From a virus, in the IMG/VR virus record IMGVR_UViG_3300043787_000182, positions 1 to 33,149 of that record: a DNA stretch of 33,149 nt. One strand, given 5' to 3'. Positions 1 to 6,236 of the stretch are shown here, piece after piece (positions within the stretch are counted from its first letter, which is position 1; each line of letters opens with the position of its first letter). The position numbers and the translations under genes were made by a program. Below the pieces are notes generated by a model that was given only the letters and a program-made list of their open reading frames with translations, was not told the DNA's origin and did no database searches.

Positions 1-250
1 CCATTCCTTTCATCACCCGAAGGTTTTCCTGACCAACCCGAGCAAATTCATTACTCACCTTTGCCGCTCCGCCCAACGTCCCGAGTGAGTAATTCATCGT
101 TTGTAAAAACCGACGAGCCCCTCCTATCATCGGTGGTTCCATTAGCTTATCACAGATGAAATCGGAAAAATCTAAATACGGTTGGATCGCTGAGAGTTCC
201 GCTCCCGTTATTCCAATCACCCTTCCCCCGGCGTGTGTTAGTGAGATCAT
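1..250 (-). CDS. hypothetical protein, C-terminus off the window
   Basis: Leftward partial reading frame of 83 codons starting at ATG 250-248 and still open at the left edge. The start overlaps the stop of the upstream gene in an ATGA arrangement, which supports both the start and the frame. The visible part begins MISLTHAGGRVIGITGAELS and continues with a region rich in Gly, Met and Asn that has no motif I recognise. It is the last visible member of the leftward small-gene run. Function unknown. Confidence 0.6.
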   Translation of the reverse strand, partial: MISLTHAGGRVIGITGAELSAIQPYLDFSDFICDKLMEPPMIGGARRFLQTMNYSLGTLGGAAKVSNEFARVGQENLRVMKGM

Positions 251-564
251 ACCGGTCCTCCTGGTACTGTGAAGTACTCCCGCGCCCCTTCGATAAACAC
301 CTTCACCACGCTCGCCCTACACCCTCGACACGAAATCTCTCGATACCGTTGTGCCCGTCGGGTATCCCCGATCGTCCCCATTTTCTGTGCCATTTCCAAC
401 TTCCCGTAACACCCATCCCTCATACACTTTCCGGAATTGGTCTCCGCTCGGTATGCGGTTTCTCTCCAGGTGGTGAGGGTGGATTTTGGAAGGGCGGCCC
501 CGCCTGGTTCGGCCCGTGCTTCCCACATCCCGGATGGATTCTTTGTAAATATCATCACTCCCAC
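247..564 (-). CDS. small Cys-containing protein, possible zinc ribbon
   Basis: 105-residue leftward protein. Its start lies inside the end of the upstream gene (10-nt overlap) and its stop forms ATGA with the next gene, so it sits in a translationally coupled run. Cysteines occur as a KCMRDGC pair around residue 48 and a CRGC pair around residue 79, a spacing compatible with a four-Cys zinc ribbon. The segment between the pairs contains a basic stretch (DTRRAQRYRE). No catalytic motif is visible. Best guess is a small zinc-stabilised nucleic-acid- or protein-binding protein; the exact role is unknown. Confidence 0.65.
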   Translation of the reverse strand: MGVMIFTKNPSGMWEARAEPGGAALPKSTLTTWRETAYRAETNSGKCMRDGCYGKLEMAQKMGTIGDTRRAQRYREISCRGCRASVVKVFIEGAREYFTVPGGPV

Positions 565-827
565 TCCCCCATCCCCACCGGTTGCGCACGCCGCCGGTAC
601 GTTCGTTCCACTATCCCAGTCCGGATGTTTACCACATGAATCACATGTTCCCGAATCCCATGCCCGTACAACTTCTCCGACAACTGTTCCACCACCTGAT
701 CCACCTCATCCCGAAGGTACGTGTGAGTCTCCACTGTGGAAGCTACCTCCGAGGGTTCTACGATACGGATGGAGAAAAAATCCATCCCCTCCGTCCCTGA
801 TGCTGTTCCGGTTGTTTCATTTTCCAT
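555..827 (-). CDS. hypothetical acidic protein
   Basis: 90-residue protein starting at MENETTGTASG. The start is chosen because a GAAAGGAT ribosome-binding site lies about six bases upstream; the same GAAAGGAT type recurs before other genes here (for example before 9177, 21960 and 25486). The frame stays open to 875, but that extension would run through a repeated sequence and has no better site. The protein mixes acidic and hydrophobic residues, and its C-terminal third is basic (RTGIVERTYRRRAQP). No family recognised. It is coupled to the downstream gene by a short overlap. Confidence 0.65.
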   Translation of the reverse strand: MENETTGTASGTEGMDFFSIRIVEPSEVASTVETHTYLRDEVDQVVEQLSEKLYGHGIREHVIHVVNIRTGIVERTYRRRAQPVGMGEWE

Positions 828-855
828 AACTAATCCTTTCATGTGATCTTTCTTT

Positions 856-885
856 AGGGAATTATATACATACATGAGTACAGTT
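856..885 (+). repeat. inverted-repeat copy 1 (30 nt)
   Basis: This segment reads AGGGAATTATATACAT, then an extra ACAT, then GAGTACAGTT. The same 26-nt sequence without the extra four bases occurs on the opposite strand at 1466-1491. The two copies flank about 580 bases holding three small leftward genes. In copy 2 the repeat contains the start codon of a small gene. In this copy it lies just upstream of the gene starting at 827. Confidence 0.8.
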
Positions 886-1012
886 AGCTTTTCTTTGCAT
901 CGCGTTTGGCCTTTCGTTTTTGCCGCGCTTTTGTGGCCGTCACTTTTTCAGGCGGTTTGTACGCAAGCACCGCATCAGTTATCGCGTGCAGTTCCTTCGG
1001 AGGATTAGGCAT
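884..1012 (-). CDS. small basic protein
   Basis: 42-residue protein (MPNPPKELHAITDAV...) ending in a strongly basic Lys/Arg/Ala tail (KARQKRKAKRDAKKS). An in-frame ATG at 1030 would add six residues (MTKNCN); neither start has a clear ribosome-binding site. The start at 1012 overlaps the stop of the upstream gene by eight bases and fits the coupling seen in neighbours. The basic tail suggests nucleic-acid contact, which is inference only. The stop lies next to inverted-repeat copy 1. Confidence 0.55.
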   Translation of the reverse strand: MPNPPKELHAITDAVLAYKPPEKVTATKARQKRKAKRDAKKS

Positions 1013-1373
1013 ATTGCAATTCTTTGTCATTATCCAAATGCCACTTCGCGTGAGCCTCACGCTGCCCCTGGGGAACCAGGGCGGCACAGCGTGGACAGGG
1101 GGACTTAGCGGCCCATGTTTTTAGAGCGGACTGAAATTCCTTGCGGCGATCTTGGACTTTGTAATTCCAATTGTCGCGATCAGCTCTGTTGGCGGCTTCC
1201 TGAACGGCATTGGCATGTTTTACTTCTTCTCTGTATGTTGCACAGCGCGAATAGCAACTATCTCCGTTGGATGAGTATCCGTTGAAGCACAGATGGCCAT
1301 CACGCGGACAGACGACCTGCCGGTCGGTGATATCCCTGGAGGTGCCCGACACGGTATTGTTTCTCCAAGCCAT
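1005..1373 (-). CDS. putative zinc-binding protein
   Basis: 122-residue protein starting MAWRNNTVSG; the start at 1373 lies two bases after the stop of the upstream small gene. Two Cys/His clusters are visible. The first, in the N-terminal half, reads CPRDGHLCFNG...CYSRC. The second, near the C-terminus, reads CPRCAALVPQGQREAHAKWH, a C2H2-like spacing. The middle is charged and probably helical (EEVKHANAVQEAANRADRD). This suggests a two-finger DNA- or RNA-binding phage protein. The first cluster somewhat resembles HNH-associated fingers, but no HNH catalytic motif is seen. Confidence 0.7.
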   Translation of the reverse strand: MAWRNNTVSGTSRDITDRQVVCPRDGHLCFNGYSSNGDSCYSRCATYREEVKHANAVQEAANRADRDNWNYKVQDRRKEFQSALKTWAAKSPCPRCAALVPQGQREAHAKWHLDNDKELQYA

Positions 1374-1375
1374 TG

Positions 1376-1477
1376 TTATTCCAGCCCCGCCCAACGTTTG
1401 GGCTGTTCTTGTGATTCTCTTTCCCTGGCCACGCTCTTGGAAGTGTCCAGTACAGAGCGCTTGTCAACTGTACTCAT
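1376..1477 (-). CDS. 33-residue hypothetical protein
   Basis: Very short gene (MSTVDKRSVLDTSKSVARE...) preceded by an AAAGGG ribosome-binding site about eight bases upstream, with the next gene starting two bases after its stop. The peptide is highly charged and probably helical. Its start codon and upstream AT-rich sequence lie inside inverted-repeat copy 2. The good ribosome-binding site and the gene-to-gene packing are the only evidence that it is real. Confidence 0.5.
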   Translation of the reverse strand: MSTVDKRSVLDTSKSVARERESQEQPKRWAGLE

Positions 1478-1643
1478 GTATATAATTCCCTTTCTTTATA
1501 CTGTCCGACACCCGGGGCGACCTTCCCACCACCCTACCCGTCGCGATGGACTCAAATCCCCTGGAGGAGCCAGGGTAAGGGGAGATAAATATCGGTTGTT
1601 GGCCATAAGGTATAATGTTATTCGACATTCTTTCCCGTACCAT
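1464..1643 (-). CDS. possible 59-residue protein
   Basis: Open leftward frame starting at ATG 1643 (MVRERMSNNIIPYGQQPIF...) with a GGGGAAG ribosome-binding site nearby. It overlaps the next gene's start by 14 bases and would fill the otherwise empty stretch 1478-1781. The frame is open further upstream to 1754 without a better start. Content such as GSSRGFESIATGR recalls spurious frames read through tRNA T-arms, but no tRNA cloverleaf could be folded here. Weakly supported. Confidence 0.3.
   Translation of the reverse strand: MVRERMSNNIIPYGQQPIFISPYPGSSRGFESIATGRVVGRSPRVSDSIKKGNYIHEYS
1466..1491 (-). repeat. inverted-repeat copy 2 (26 nt)
   Basis: Read on the minus strand, this matches plus-strand 856-885 over all 26 positions, except that copy 1 has four additional bases (ACAT) in the middle. 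It contains the ribosome-binding site, AT-rich spacer and first codons of the 33-residue gene at 1376-1477. Confidence 0.8.
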
Positions 1644-1781
1644 ACCGACTTCCCCTAATTCTATCCATCTCCACTCAACGAATAACCGAGAGGTAGTCGC
1701 TTTAGGACCAGTGGGACACCGTGGCACCCCATCATACCAGCCCCCATACCCCAAACAGCTTGACGGTGGGAAGGAAGGTCG

Positions 1782-1964
1782 TTAGAAATCGAACAAATCC
1801 AAATCCCGATGCACGTATAGATTCTTCGCAAGGTCATTCCATACGTTTTGTTGTGAGAGGGTAAGATACTTCCACGGGAAGCAAAATCCTCCGCATACTT
1901 TTTCCTCACACCTTTTTCGATACCCCTCATACAACGCTTTTCCAGTAACTTTTATATGTTCCAT
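1782..1964 (-). CDS. 60-residue hypothetical protein
   Basis: Protein of 60 residues (MEHIKVTGKALYEGYRKRCE...) with a GAAAGGA ribosome-binding site seven bases before ATG 1964. It overlaps the end of the upstream gene by 13 bases. It carries Cys residues in CEEKVCGGFCF and an aromatic C-terminal end (NLYVHRDLDLFDF). It looks like a small soluble mixed alpha/beta protein; no family recognised. Confidence 0.65.
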   Translation of the reverse strand: MEHIKVTGKALYEGYRKRCEEKVCGGFCFPWKYLTLSQQNVWNDLAKNLYVHRDLDLFDF

Positions 1965-2230
1965 CCGTTCCTTTCTCGGGTCCCCCCGAGGGGCCGATCT
2001 CCCACCCTCCCTCCACCATCCTTCACCGATTTACGTCGATGAACCAAGGGGTCCGCAGACCGAAGAAACCCCACCCTCAGCAGGTGGTAATTCCCTACTT
2101 CCCTAAAGTATCCTTTTCGGCACTTCCGACACCAGCCGGAGCCGTTAATCGGTACCTGACGTTGTCGTTCGGGCGGGAGATCGTAGTACCTCAGCTTTTG
2201 GGATAGGCCGGGCCGAGCCCGCCACACCAC
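1952..2230 (-). CDS. basic protein with a CxxC pair
   Basis: 92-residue protein starting at GTG 2230, with GAGG five bases upstream; a stable hairpin (2241-2259) sits just before this site. It is strongly basic and contains WCRKCRKGYF around residues 33-42 followed by His residues, compatible with a small zinc finger. The C-terminal third is Arg/Gly/Asp-rich and probably disordered. Likely a nucleic-acid-binding phage protein; function unknown. Confidence 0.55.
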   Translation of the reverse strand: MVWRARPGLSQKLRYYDLPPERQRQVPINGSGWCRKCRKGYFREVGNYHLLRVGFLRSADPLVHRRKSVKDGGGRVGDRPLGGTRERNGWNI

Positions 2231-2240
2231 GAGTGCCTCA

Positions 2241-2259
2241 CCTACGGGGTACCCGTAGG
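2241..2259 (-). other. intercistronic hairpin at a stop codon
   Basis: Perfect 8-bp stem (CCTACGGG with CCCGTAGG) around a 3-base loop. On the minus strand it covers the TAG stop of the gene ending at 2242 and lies just before the GAGG site of the next gene. No T-run follows, so it is more likely an RNA-stability or translation-control element than an intrinsic terminator. Confidence 0.5.
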
Positions 2260-2424
2260 GGGTGTGGGCTGAGGTAATTCCGTAGCCGCCATCTGCCGTT
2301 CAAGTTCCTCAATCTCCCGGGCAAGAATCTCAATATTCCGTCCGAGAGTATCCTTCCGATGGTTGAGTCCCTTCCAGTAATCTCGCCGATCGGCGAGACG
2401 ATCTTCTAGTTGTTGACGTGTCAT
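2242..2424 (-). CDS. coiled-coil protein, 60 residues
   Basis: 60-residue protein beginning MTRQQLEDRLADRRDYWKGL. The start at 2424 is supported by an AAGGAT site and by an ATGA overlap with the upstream gene. Residues about 5-45 form a heptad-like amphipathic helix with many Glu, Arg and Leu residues (EILAREIEELERQM), ending in a Pro/Thr tail. It is probably a short coiled-coil oligomer; partner unknown. Confidence 0.7.
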   Translation of the reverse strand: MTRQQLEDRLADRRDYWKGLNHRKDTLGRNIEILAREIEELERQMAATELPQPTPPTGTP

Positions 2425-2606
2425 ACGGTATCCTTCCAAAGAAATACGTTCCGATTTACTACAAACACCGTCCGCGTCCCACACCCGGGACAGATATGTT
2501 CCCATACCCCAGGTTCAAAACACATTCCATCCGGGGGTAGGTGTTCGAGATCTCGACAAAGTTCGGATGGGTTTTCCTGACTAACATCCCCAATCCGCCG
2601 TGTCAT
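2421..2606 (-). CDS. small zinc-ribbon-like protein
   Basis: 61-residue protein starting MTRRIGDVSQEN, with GGAGG upstream of ATG 2606. It overlaps both neighbours through ATGA junctions. The core WEHICPGCGTRTVFVV resembles small phage zinc ribbons in which a CxxCG knuckle precedes a beta strand; Cys22 and Cys33 upstream could complete the site. Role unknown. Confidence 0.65.
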   Translation of the reverse strand: MTRRIGDVSQENPSELCRDLEHLPPDGMCFEPGVWEHICPGCGTRTVFVVNRNVFLWKDTV

Positions 2607-3052
2607 ACCTTCACCCTCCATATCGTAACCATTCTTCCCGTGCGAGGGTTACGGGCGGGCGGGAACGCCGCAGCTCCGATGGATGTCAACCATGGAACGA
2701 ATTTCTCATCCGATTCGGAGGAGGTAGTACAAAGTAGCTGGTTTCCAATCTCCGATTGGAAATTCTTTCTCGCCAACCTATTCCACTCCCGTATCGCCCC
2801 CACCACTGCATTCATCACCATGTTAAAATTCACCTGCGTGGCGCAGCCATCCCTTGGGCGAATAACCTCCACCACCCCGCAACACCCGTCCAACACTCGT
2901 AGGCGGAGGTAGGTGTTAAAAATTGTACCCTTGGAAGGGAGATGACTAACTAGGTGAATCTTCATCCCCTCCGTCTCTCCATAGATATCACCTGAAAAAG
3001 AAGAACTCGTAAGAGCCTTCCCCAACTTTTTACAAACCAAATCTCCTATCAT
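2603..3052 (-). CDS. hypothetical protein beside the amidoligase
   Basis: 149-residue protein starting MIGDLVCKKLGKAL at ATG 3052, which overlaps the amidoligase stop (ATGA); GGAAAG lies upstream. The frame extends 14 codons further upstream without better support. It contains a beta-rich half (IFNTYLRLRVLDGCCGVVEVIRP), a helical segment (FNMVMNAVVGAIREWNRLA) and a C-terminal Pro/Arg tail. Tight coupling to the amidoligase suggests a shared process. Family not recognised. Confidence 0.65.
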   Translation of the reverse strand: MIGDLVCKKLGKALTSSSFSGDIYGETEGMKIHLVSHLPSKGTIFNTYLRLRVLDGCCGVVEVIRPRDGCATQVNFNMVMNAVVGAIREWNRLARKNFQSEIGNQLLCTTSSESDEKFVPWLTSIGAAAFPPARNPRTGRMVTIWRVKV

Positions 3053-4500
3053 ATCATCTTTCCTTGCGCGATCATACCAGAAGCTGCGACCCATGTCTTT
3101 CCAGGGGCTCCATACGTCCGATACCCTTCCACCCCCCAGTTATGAGGATGATCCAACTCCCTCCCAAAAATCTCCCTCCCCTCCAATACCCAATTCCCAA
3201 CTACATCCTTCGGCTTCCCAACCACCGCCACCAACCCCTCATACACCGTACGAAGTGTGGAGGGGATTAGGTGTTCAGTAACTCCATAACATCTCGCAAC
3301 AATCGTTTGGAACACCCTTTCATTCTTCCGAATAATCCGCCGTGCCCCTTCCCAATCACACTCATTCACCACCTCCCGTACCTCATCCTCCTCCGCATCC
3401 CACAAAAACCCTTGCCCGGATGCTCCCAACTTCATCACCATCCGAGCCACATCCACGAACAAATTAAACGTGGCGGGGTGACAAAGCAGGATTTGATCCG
3501 GTACTCGATACTCCAATCGGTGTTGGGGGAGGCTATCCGGCGCACCCGTGGTAGCGGGATGATACCTAAATTCCCCCGCCCTTCCATACCATCGTCGCCG
3601 TTCCCGTCCACCTAACTCAACCCCTAACTCCCCGCCCATCGCCACCCCCATAACCCCGGCCACTGCATCCAACAACCGTACGGTATCCGTCACTCGTTCC
3701 ACAGGAACATCCGGAGTCCCGTAGTGAAGATGGCATCCGGCAAACCTCCACCCCAACTCCATCGGGTCCGGTACCGCCATGCGAGGTTCACCATACACAT
3801 TCTGCGACGGTGAACACCCCAATGCGATTTGATCCGGATCACACGCTTCCAACGTTGGTCGTGAGATCGGGAGAGCCGATGCGGGAAGTAACGTAGCGGT
3901 CTCATCTACCTTCCGAGCAGCCGTCAGAACGGCCTTCAACCCCATCCTCACTCGATCGGTAAAATACCCATGACACTGCACTGGTATGGTAGTGAACTCT
4001 GCTTGGAATCCGTCGTAATACGCGAACCCTCCATCCACCTGCTGGGCCACATCCTGCATCACCGGTATACCCTTCTCCTTCGGAGGAAGATATTCCCATG
4101 CTGGAATTAACTCTCCCGTCCCCCGCACCGCAAATACCTCCGGATCGGCTCCGGCGTACGAAATTCCAGGGACGGTAAGAGTATTCCGATTCATCAACTC
4201 CCGGACTGCCTGGATTGCTTTCGCTCGCCCCTGCTTTACGAGAGTGAATTGGTGGGTGTTTTCGAAAATTCCAATCCCTTTCTGCCTCGCCACGAGGGCT
4301 TGCAAACCCGTGGAAGTGTCAAGTATCCGGACTTCTGTTCTGGTTGTGGAGGATACGGGAGTATCCCATTCACGATAATTCTTTATCTCCCTCTTACTCA
4401 TCACAACCCCTTGCTTCGTGGGACCCGCAGGGTTGGCAGCGTGTAGATACTCCACCACCATTCCCGGCACGATTTCCGAAACTGCAATTTGTTCTTTCAT
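3049..4500 (-). CDS. phiEco32-like COOH-NH2 ligase (amidoligase type 2)
   Basis: 483-residue protein with a strong AGGAGG site before ATG 4500. Residues about 115-460 match the phage COOH-NH2 ligase type 2 family, glutamine-synthetase-fold enzymes expected to form amide bonds with ATP. Visible signatures are GADPE (117-121), a Gly/Asp segment then QAEFT near 165-170, the GCHLHYG motif (255-261) and an RVPDQ segment near residue 330. These resemble the metal/ATP-binding acidic residues and conserved His/Arg of the family. Residues 1-100 form an extra beta-rich N-terminal domain (PGMVVEYLH..., EVRILDTSTG) that I cannot assign. Family members are proposed to modify peptides or protein side chains; the substrate here is unknown. 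It is the longest gene of the leftward region and is coupled to its downstream neighbour. Confidence 0.85.
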   Translation of the reverse strand: MKEQIAVSEIVPGMVVEYLHAANPAGPTKQGVVMSKREIKNYREWDTPVSSTTRTEVRILDTSTGLQALVARQKGIGIFENTHQFTLVKQGRAKAIQAVRELMNRNTLTVPGISYAGADPEVFAVRGTGELIPAWEYLPPKEKGIPVMQDVAQQVDGGFAYYDGFQAEFTTIPVQCHGYFTDRVRMGLKAVLTAARKVDETATLLPASALPISRPTLEACDPDQIALGCSPSQNVYGEPRMAVPDPMELGWRFAGCHLHYGTPDVPVERVTDTVRLLDAVAGVMGVAMGGELGVELGGRERRRWYGRAGEFRYHPATTGAPDSLPQHRLEYRVPDQILLCHPATFNLFVDVARMVMKLGASGQGFLWDAEEDEVREVVNECDWEGARRIIRKNERVFQTIVARCYGVTEHLIPSTLRTVYEGLVAVVGKPKDVVGNWVLEGREIFGRELDHPHNWGVEGYRTYGAPGKTWVAASGMIAQGKMI

Positions 4501-4525
4501 ATTCCTCCTAATATTTACTTATCCC

Positions 4526-4636
4526 TTATCGGGACGACCTACGAAATCTCCCACGCACCCACCACCACACCGGCAATGCCGATGGTATCACCAGCCACAC
4601 CACTCCGTGGATGGGACAGAATAAGTATTCCCACAT
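4526..4636 (-). CDS. 36-residue membrane peptide
   Basis: Starts at ATG 4636, overlapping the stop of the upstream gene (TGATG). The sequence MWEYLFCPIHGVVWLVIPSA continues into LPVWWWVRG and a basic RFRRSSR tail, giving one hydrophobic segment with positive residues at the C-terminal end. It looks like a tiny single-pass membrane protein with its C-terminus in the cytoplasm. Support is the coupling plus the membrane-like composition. Confidence 0.45.
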   Translation of the reverse strand: MWEYLFCPIHGVVWLVIPSALPVWWWVRGRFRRSSR

Positions 4637-4803
4637 CACCAACCGCCTTCCACATACTCCCGCACCTTCGCCTGTACGGCTTGAAGAATATCCGCCGCCA
4701 GTTTGAGTTGGTTCCACAATTCTTCCGGAACCTCCCCGTCTATTCCCCAATCATCTTCACACGGAAAGTAATCGTAGATTTCTTTTTTCCCTACCGGTAA
4801 CAT
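4636..4803 (-). CDS. 55-residue hypothetical acidic protein
   Basis: Starts at ATG 4803, immediately after the TAG stop of the upstream gene. It begins MLPVGKKEIYDYFPCEDDWG and continues through a helical stretch (EELWNQLKLAADILQAVQAKVREYVEGGW). The amphipathic helix and lack of low-complexity sequence indicate a genuine small folded protein. No family recognised. It overlaps the downstream membrane peptide by one base. Confidence 0.6.
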   Translation of the reverse strand: MLPVGKKEIYDYFPCEDDWGIDGEVPEELWNQLKLAADILQAVQAKVREYVEGGW

Positions 4804-5103
4804 CTAATCCCTCAACTTCCATGGGCGATCCAAATAAAAATACCCCCACCTTCGATACCTTGCATTGGCCACCCTAACCCCCCACGCGAAACTCCAATCC
4901 CACCGCAACAATCGATACGCTAACCAGTGCACCACACGATTCATTCCCCACCGTCGGGACGCCTCCCACTCCAATCGAAGTGCCGTTTGTTCCCAGTAAT
5001 CCTCATACCACTCCCGCCGACCGGCGGCGTATGGGTTGGGCCGTCCCTCACGGGTACCGGCCCCGGGAAAATCCTCATGAATGTGATACATCGGGTGTTC
5101 CAC
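4804..5103 (-). CDS. Trp/Arg-rich hypothetical protein
   Basis: 99 residues from GTG 5103, with GGAAAG about nine bases upstream; an in-frame ATG at 5091 (MYHIHEDF) is the alternative start. It is unusually rich in Trp, Tyr and Arg (REWYEDYWEQ, HWLAYRLLRWDWSFAWG, RYRRWGYFYLDRPWK). The middle could form an amphipathic membrane-associated helix. Trp richness recurs in several neighbours and partly reflects the G-rich coding strand. Function unknown. Confidence 0.6.
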   Translation of the reverse strand: MEHPMYHIHEDFPGAGTREGRPNPYAAGRREWYEDYWEQTALRLEWEASRRWGMNRVVHWLAYRLLRWDWSFAWGVRVANARYRRWGYFYLDRPWKLRD

Positions 5104-5212
5104 GTTGTTCTGCTTTCCGTCTCATTTCCCCTTGCAAGCTAATCACTGACAGCATGAGGAACACCATGTCATCCTCAGCTTTGTCTGTAACATTCGATAT
5201 TGGGAGTGTCAC
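5075..5212 (-). CDS. 45-residue hypothetical protein, GTG start
   Basis: GTG start at 5212 with a strong GGGGGAGG site five bases upstream and a GTGA overlap with the preceding gene. It encodes MTLPISNVTDKAEDDMVFLM followed by a short helical segment and a basic tail (GEMRRKAEQRG). It overlaps the next gene by 29 bases. The ribosome-binding site is among the best in the region, which is the main reason to accept it. Confidence 0.55.
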   Translation of the reverse strand: MTLPISNVTDKAEDDMVFLMLSVISLQGEMRRKAEQRGTPDVSHS

Positions 5213-5370
5213 GAAACCTCCCCCACCACCACCGGGTTAAACCCCTCCACTACCCCCACCGGTATGTGATTCACACACCCGCACCATTCCCTTCGCGTAG
5301 GCCACAGCACCGCTGCCGTACACACCTCCGTAAACCCATGGACATGCCCGCACTCACAAAGTAGTGTCAC
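5209..5370 (-). CDS. small Cys-rich protein, GTG start
   Basis: 53-residue protein starting at GTG 5370, which overlaps the upstream stop as GTGA and has GGAGG just before it. The first residues MTLLCECGHVHGFTEVC give a CxCGxxH...C cluster, with a further WCGC later. This is compatible with a compact zinc-binding knuckle. The C-terminal end is Val/Gly-rich. No family recognised. Confidence 0.55.
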   Translation of the reverse strand: MTLLCECGHVHGFTEVCTAAVLWPTRREWCGCVNHIPVGVVEGFNPVVVGEVS

Positions 5371-5684
5371 ACCCCCACCTCCGCCCGTCGGATCAACTCC
5401 TGCACCGAACACCCCGCCACTCCCGCCACGGCAACCAACGACTCCGCCCCCAACCTCTCAATCAACTTCGTCCGTTGCACCCGCCCCGTCCATCGATCCT
5501 CCCCAATTAAAAACCGATGTTGCCAGTATTCCATTACATACGTCGCCCCGAGCGACTCCGCCCACTCTATCACCGTCGCCCGTGGCAACGCGAGAAACGC
5601 CCGTACATCCATATCAAACCTTTTCCCCAACCGAGTCAACGCTTGAGCGAAGGTTAAATTCATCGCAGGTTTTACTGATTGCAT
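5367..5684 (-). CDS. 105-residue hypothetical helical protein
   Basis: Starts at ATG 5684 (MQSVKPAMNLTFAQALTRLG), with AAAGGATGAGG about eight bases upstream and a short overlap with the preceding gene. It is predominantly helical, with segments such as DVRAFLALPRATVIEWAESLG and a C-terminal helix (ESLVAVAGVAGCSVQELIRRAE) that has a helix-turn-helix-like spacing. It could be a small DNA-binding regulator, but the fit is loose. Confidence 0.65.
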   Translation of the reverse strand: MQSVKPAMNLTFAQALTRLGKRFDMDVRAFLALPRATVIEWAESLGATYVMEYWQHRFLIGEDRWTGRVQRTKLIERLGAESLVAVAGVAGCSVQELIRRAEVGV

Positions 5685-5914
5685 GTTTCCTCATCCTTTC
5701 CAATCTCCACAAACACCCGAGCCATTTCCTCCCACGCCTGCCGAATCTCAGACAGGGTAGTGTAACTTCCTTCCAACCCCACGGATAGATATGGTTTTTC
5801 CGGTGCGTCACGCACCCACCACCATACCCAAATCACCCAATCCCCTTCAAACCAAAACTCCACACCCCAACGGGTCACGCGAGGCCGCCTCTTCCACCAC
5901 CACCCTACCCTCAC
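5672..5914 (-). CDS. Trp-rich hypothetical protein, GTG start
   Basis: 80 residues from GTG 5914, which overlaps the preceding stop as GTGA and has GGAGG five bases upstream. The longer reading from TTG 6052 is rejected because a better supported gene occupies that stretch in another frame. The N-terminal half is beta-rich and Trp-rich (WWWKRRPRVTRWGVEFWFEG, VIWVWWWVRDAP). The C-terminal half is a helix (LSEIRQAWEEMARVFVEIGKDEE). It resembles small phage proteins of unknown function that respond to or bind nucleic acid; not assigned. Confidence 0.6.
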   Translation of the reverse strand: MRVGWWWKRRPRVTRWGVEFWFEGDWVIWVWWWVRDAPEKPYLSVGLEGSYTTLSEIRQAWEEMARVFVEIGKDEETCNQ

Positions 5915-6057
5915 TGAAACCTCCGTCCACGAATAACCACCCGTGGCACAAACGGCCACCACCAAGGTAACCCACACCTTCGATTCAATTGCCAAAACTC
6001 CCGTGGGGTGAGATCCGTAGTGCAAATCGCTGGGGTTAATTCCCGTAACCAACGCAT
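5911..6057 (-). CDS. 48-residue hypothetical basic protein
   Basis: Starts at ATG 6057 with a strong GGAGGG site seven bases upstream. It encodes MRWLRELTPAICTTDLTPRE and a Trp/Arg-rich tail (LPWWWPFVPRVVIRGRRFQ). It overlaps the upstream gene by 22 bases and the downstream gene by four (GTGA). The strong ribosome-binding site and fit into the coupled chain support it. Function unknown. Confidence 0.55.
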   Translation of the reverse strand: MRWLRELTPAICTTDLTPREFWQLNRRCGLPWWWPFVPRVVIRGRRFQ

Positions 6058-6236
6058 GCTACCACCCTCCCATTCACTACTCGGTACCGCCGAACCGCCC
6101 CACTCCGTTCCACCCGCACATCTACTTTCTTCACCTGAGTGCGCCACCCCCTCCGTGTGGGATGATCTTCCATCCGAAGCATCCCTGGAAACCAATCCAC
6201 CTCCACTCCATATCCATCCCCTTTCCGTGCCGCCAT
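6036..6236 (-). CDS. 66-residue hypothetical basic protein
   Basis: Starts at ATG 6236 directly on the stop of the PEP-CTERM gene (TAATG). The sequence MAARKGDGYGVEVDWFPGML is followed by beta-strand-like, Arg/Val-rich stretches (TQVKKVDVRVERSGAVRRYRVVNGRVVACVGYG). It looks like a small beta-barrel or beta-sheet protein. The coupling suggests co-expression with the upstream secreted protein. Confidence 0.55.
   Translation of the reverse strand: MAARKGDGYGVEVDWFPGMLRMEDHPTRRGWRTQVKKVDVRVERSGAVRRYRVVNGRVVACVGYGN

Noticed and set aside
1500-1600. Possible tRNA (GGATTTGAGTCC-like segment)
   Set aside because: Neither strand gives a consistent T-arm or acceptor stem; C56 and G53-C61 positions do not fit.
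1611-1616. TATAAT on the plus strand
   Set aside because: No -35 at suitable spacing and no rightward gene downstream.
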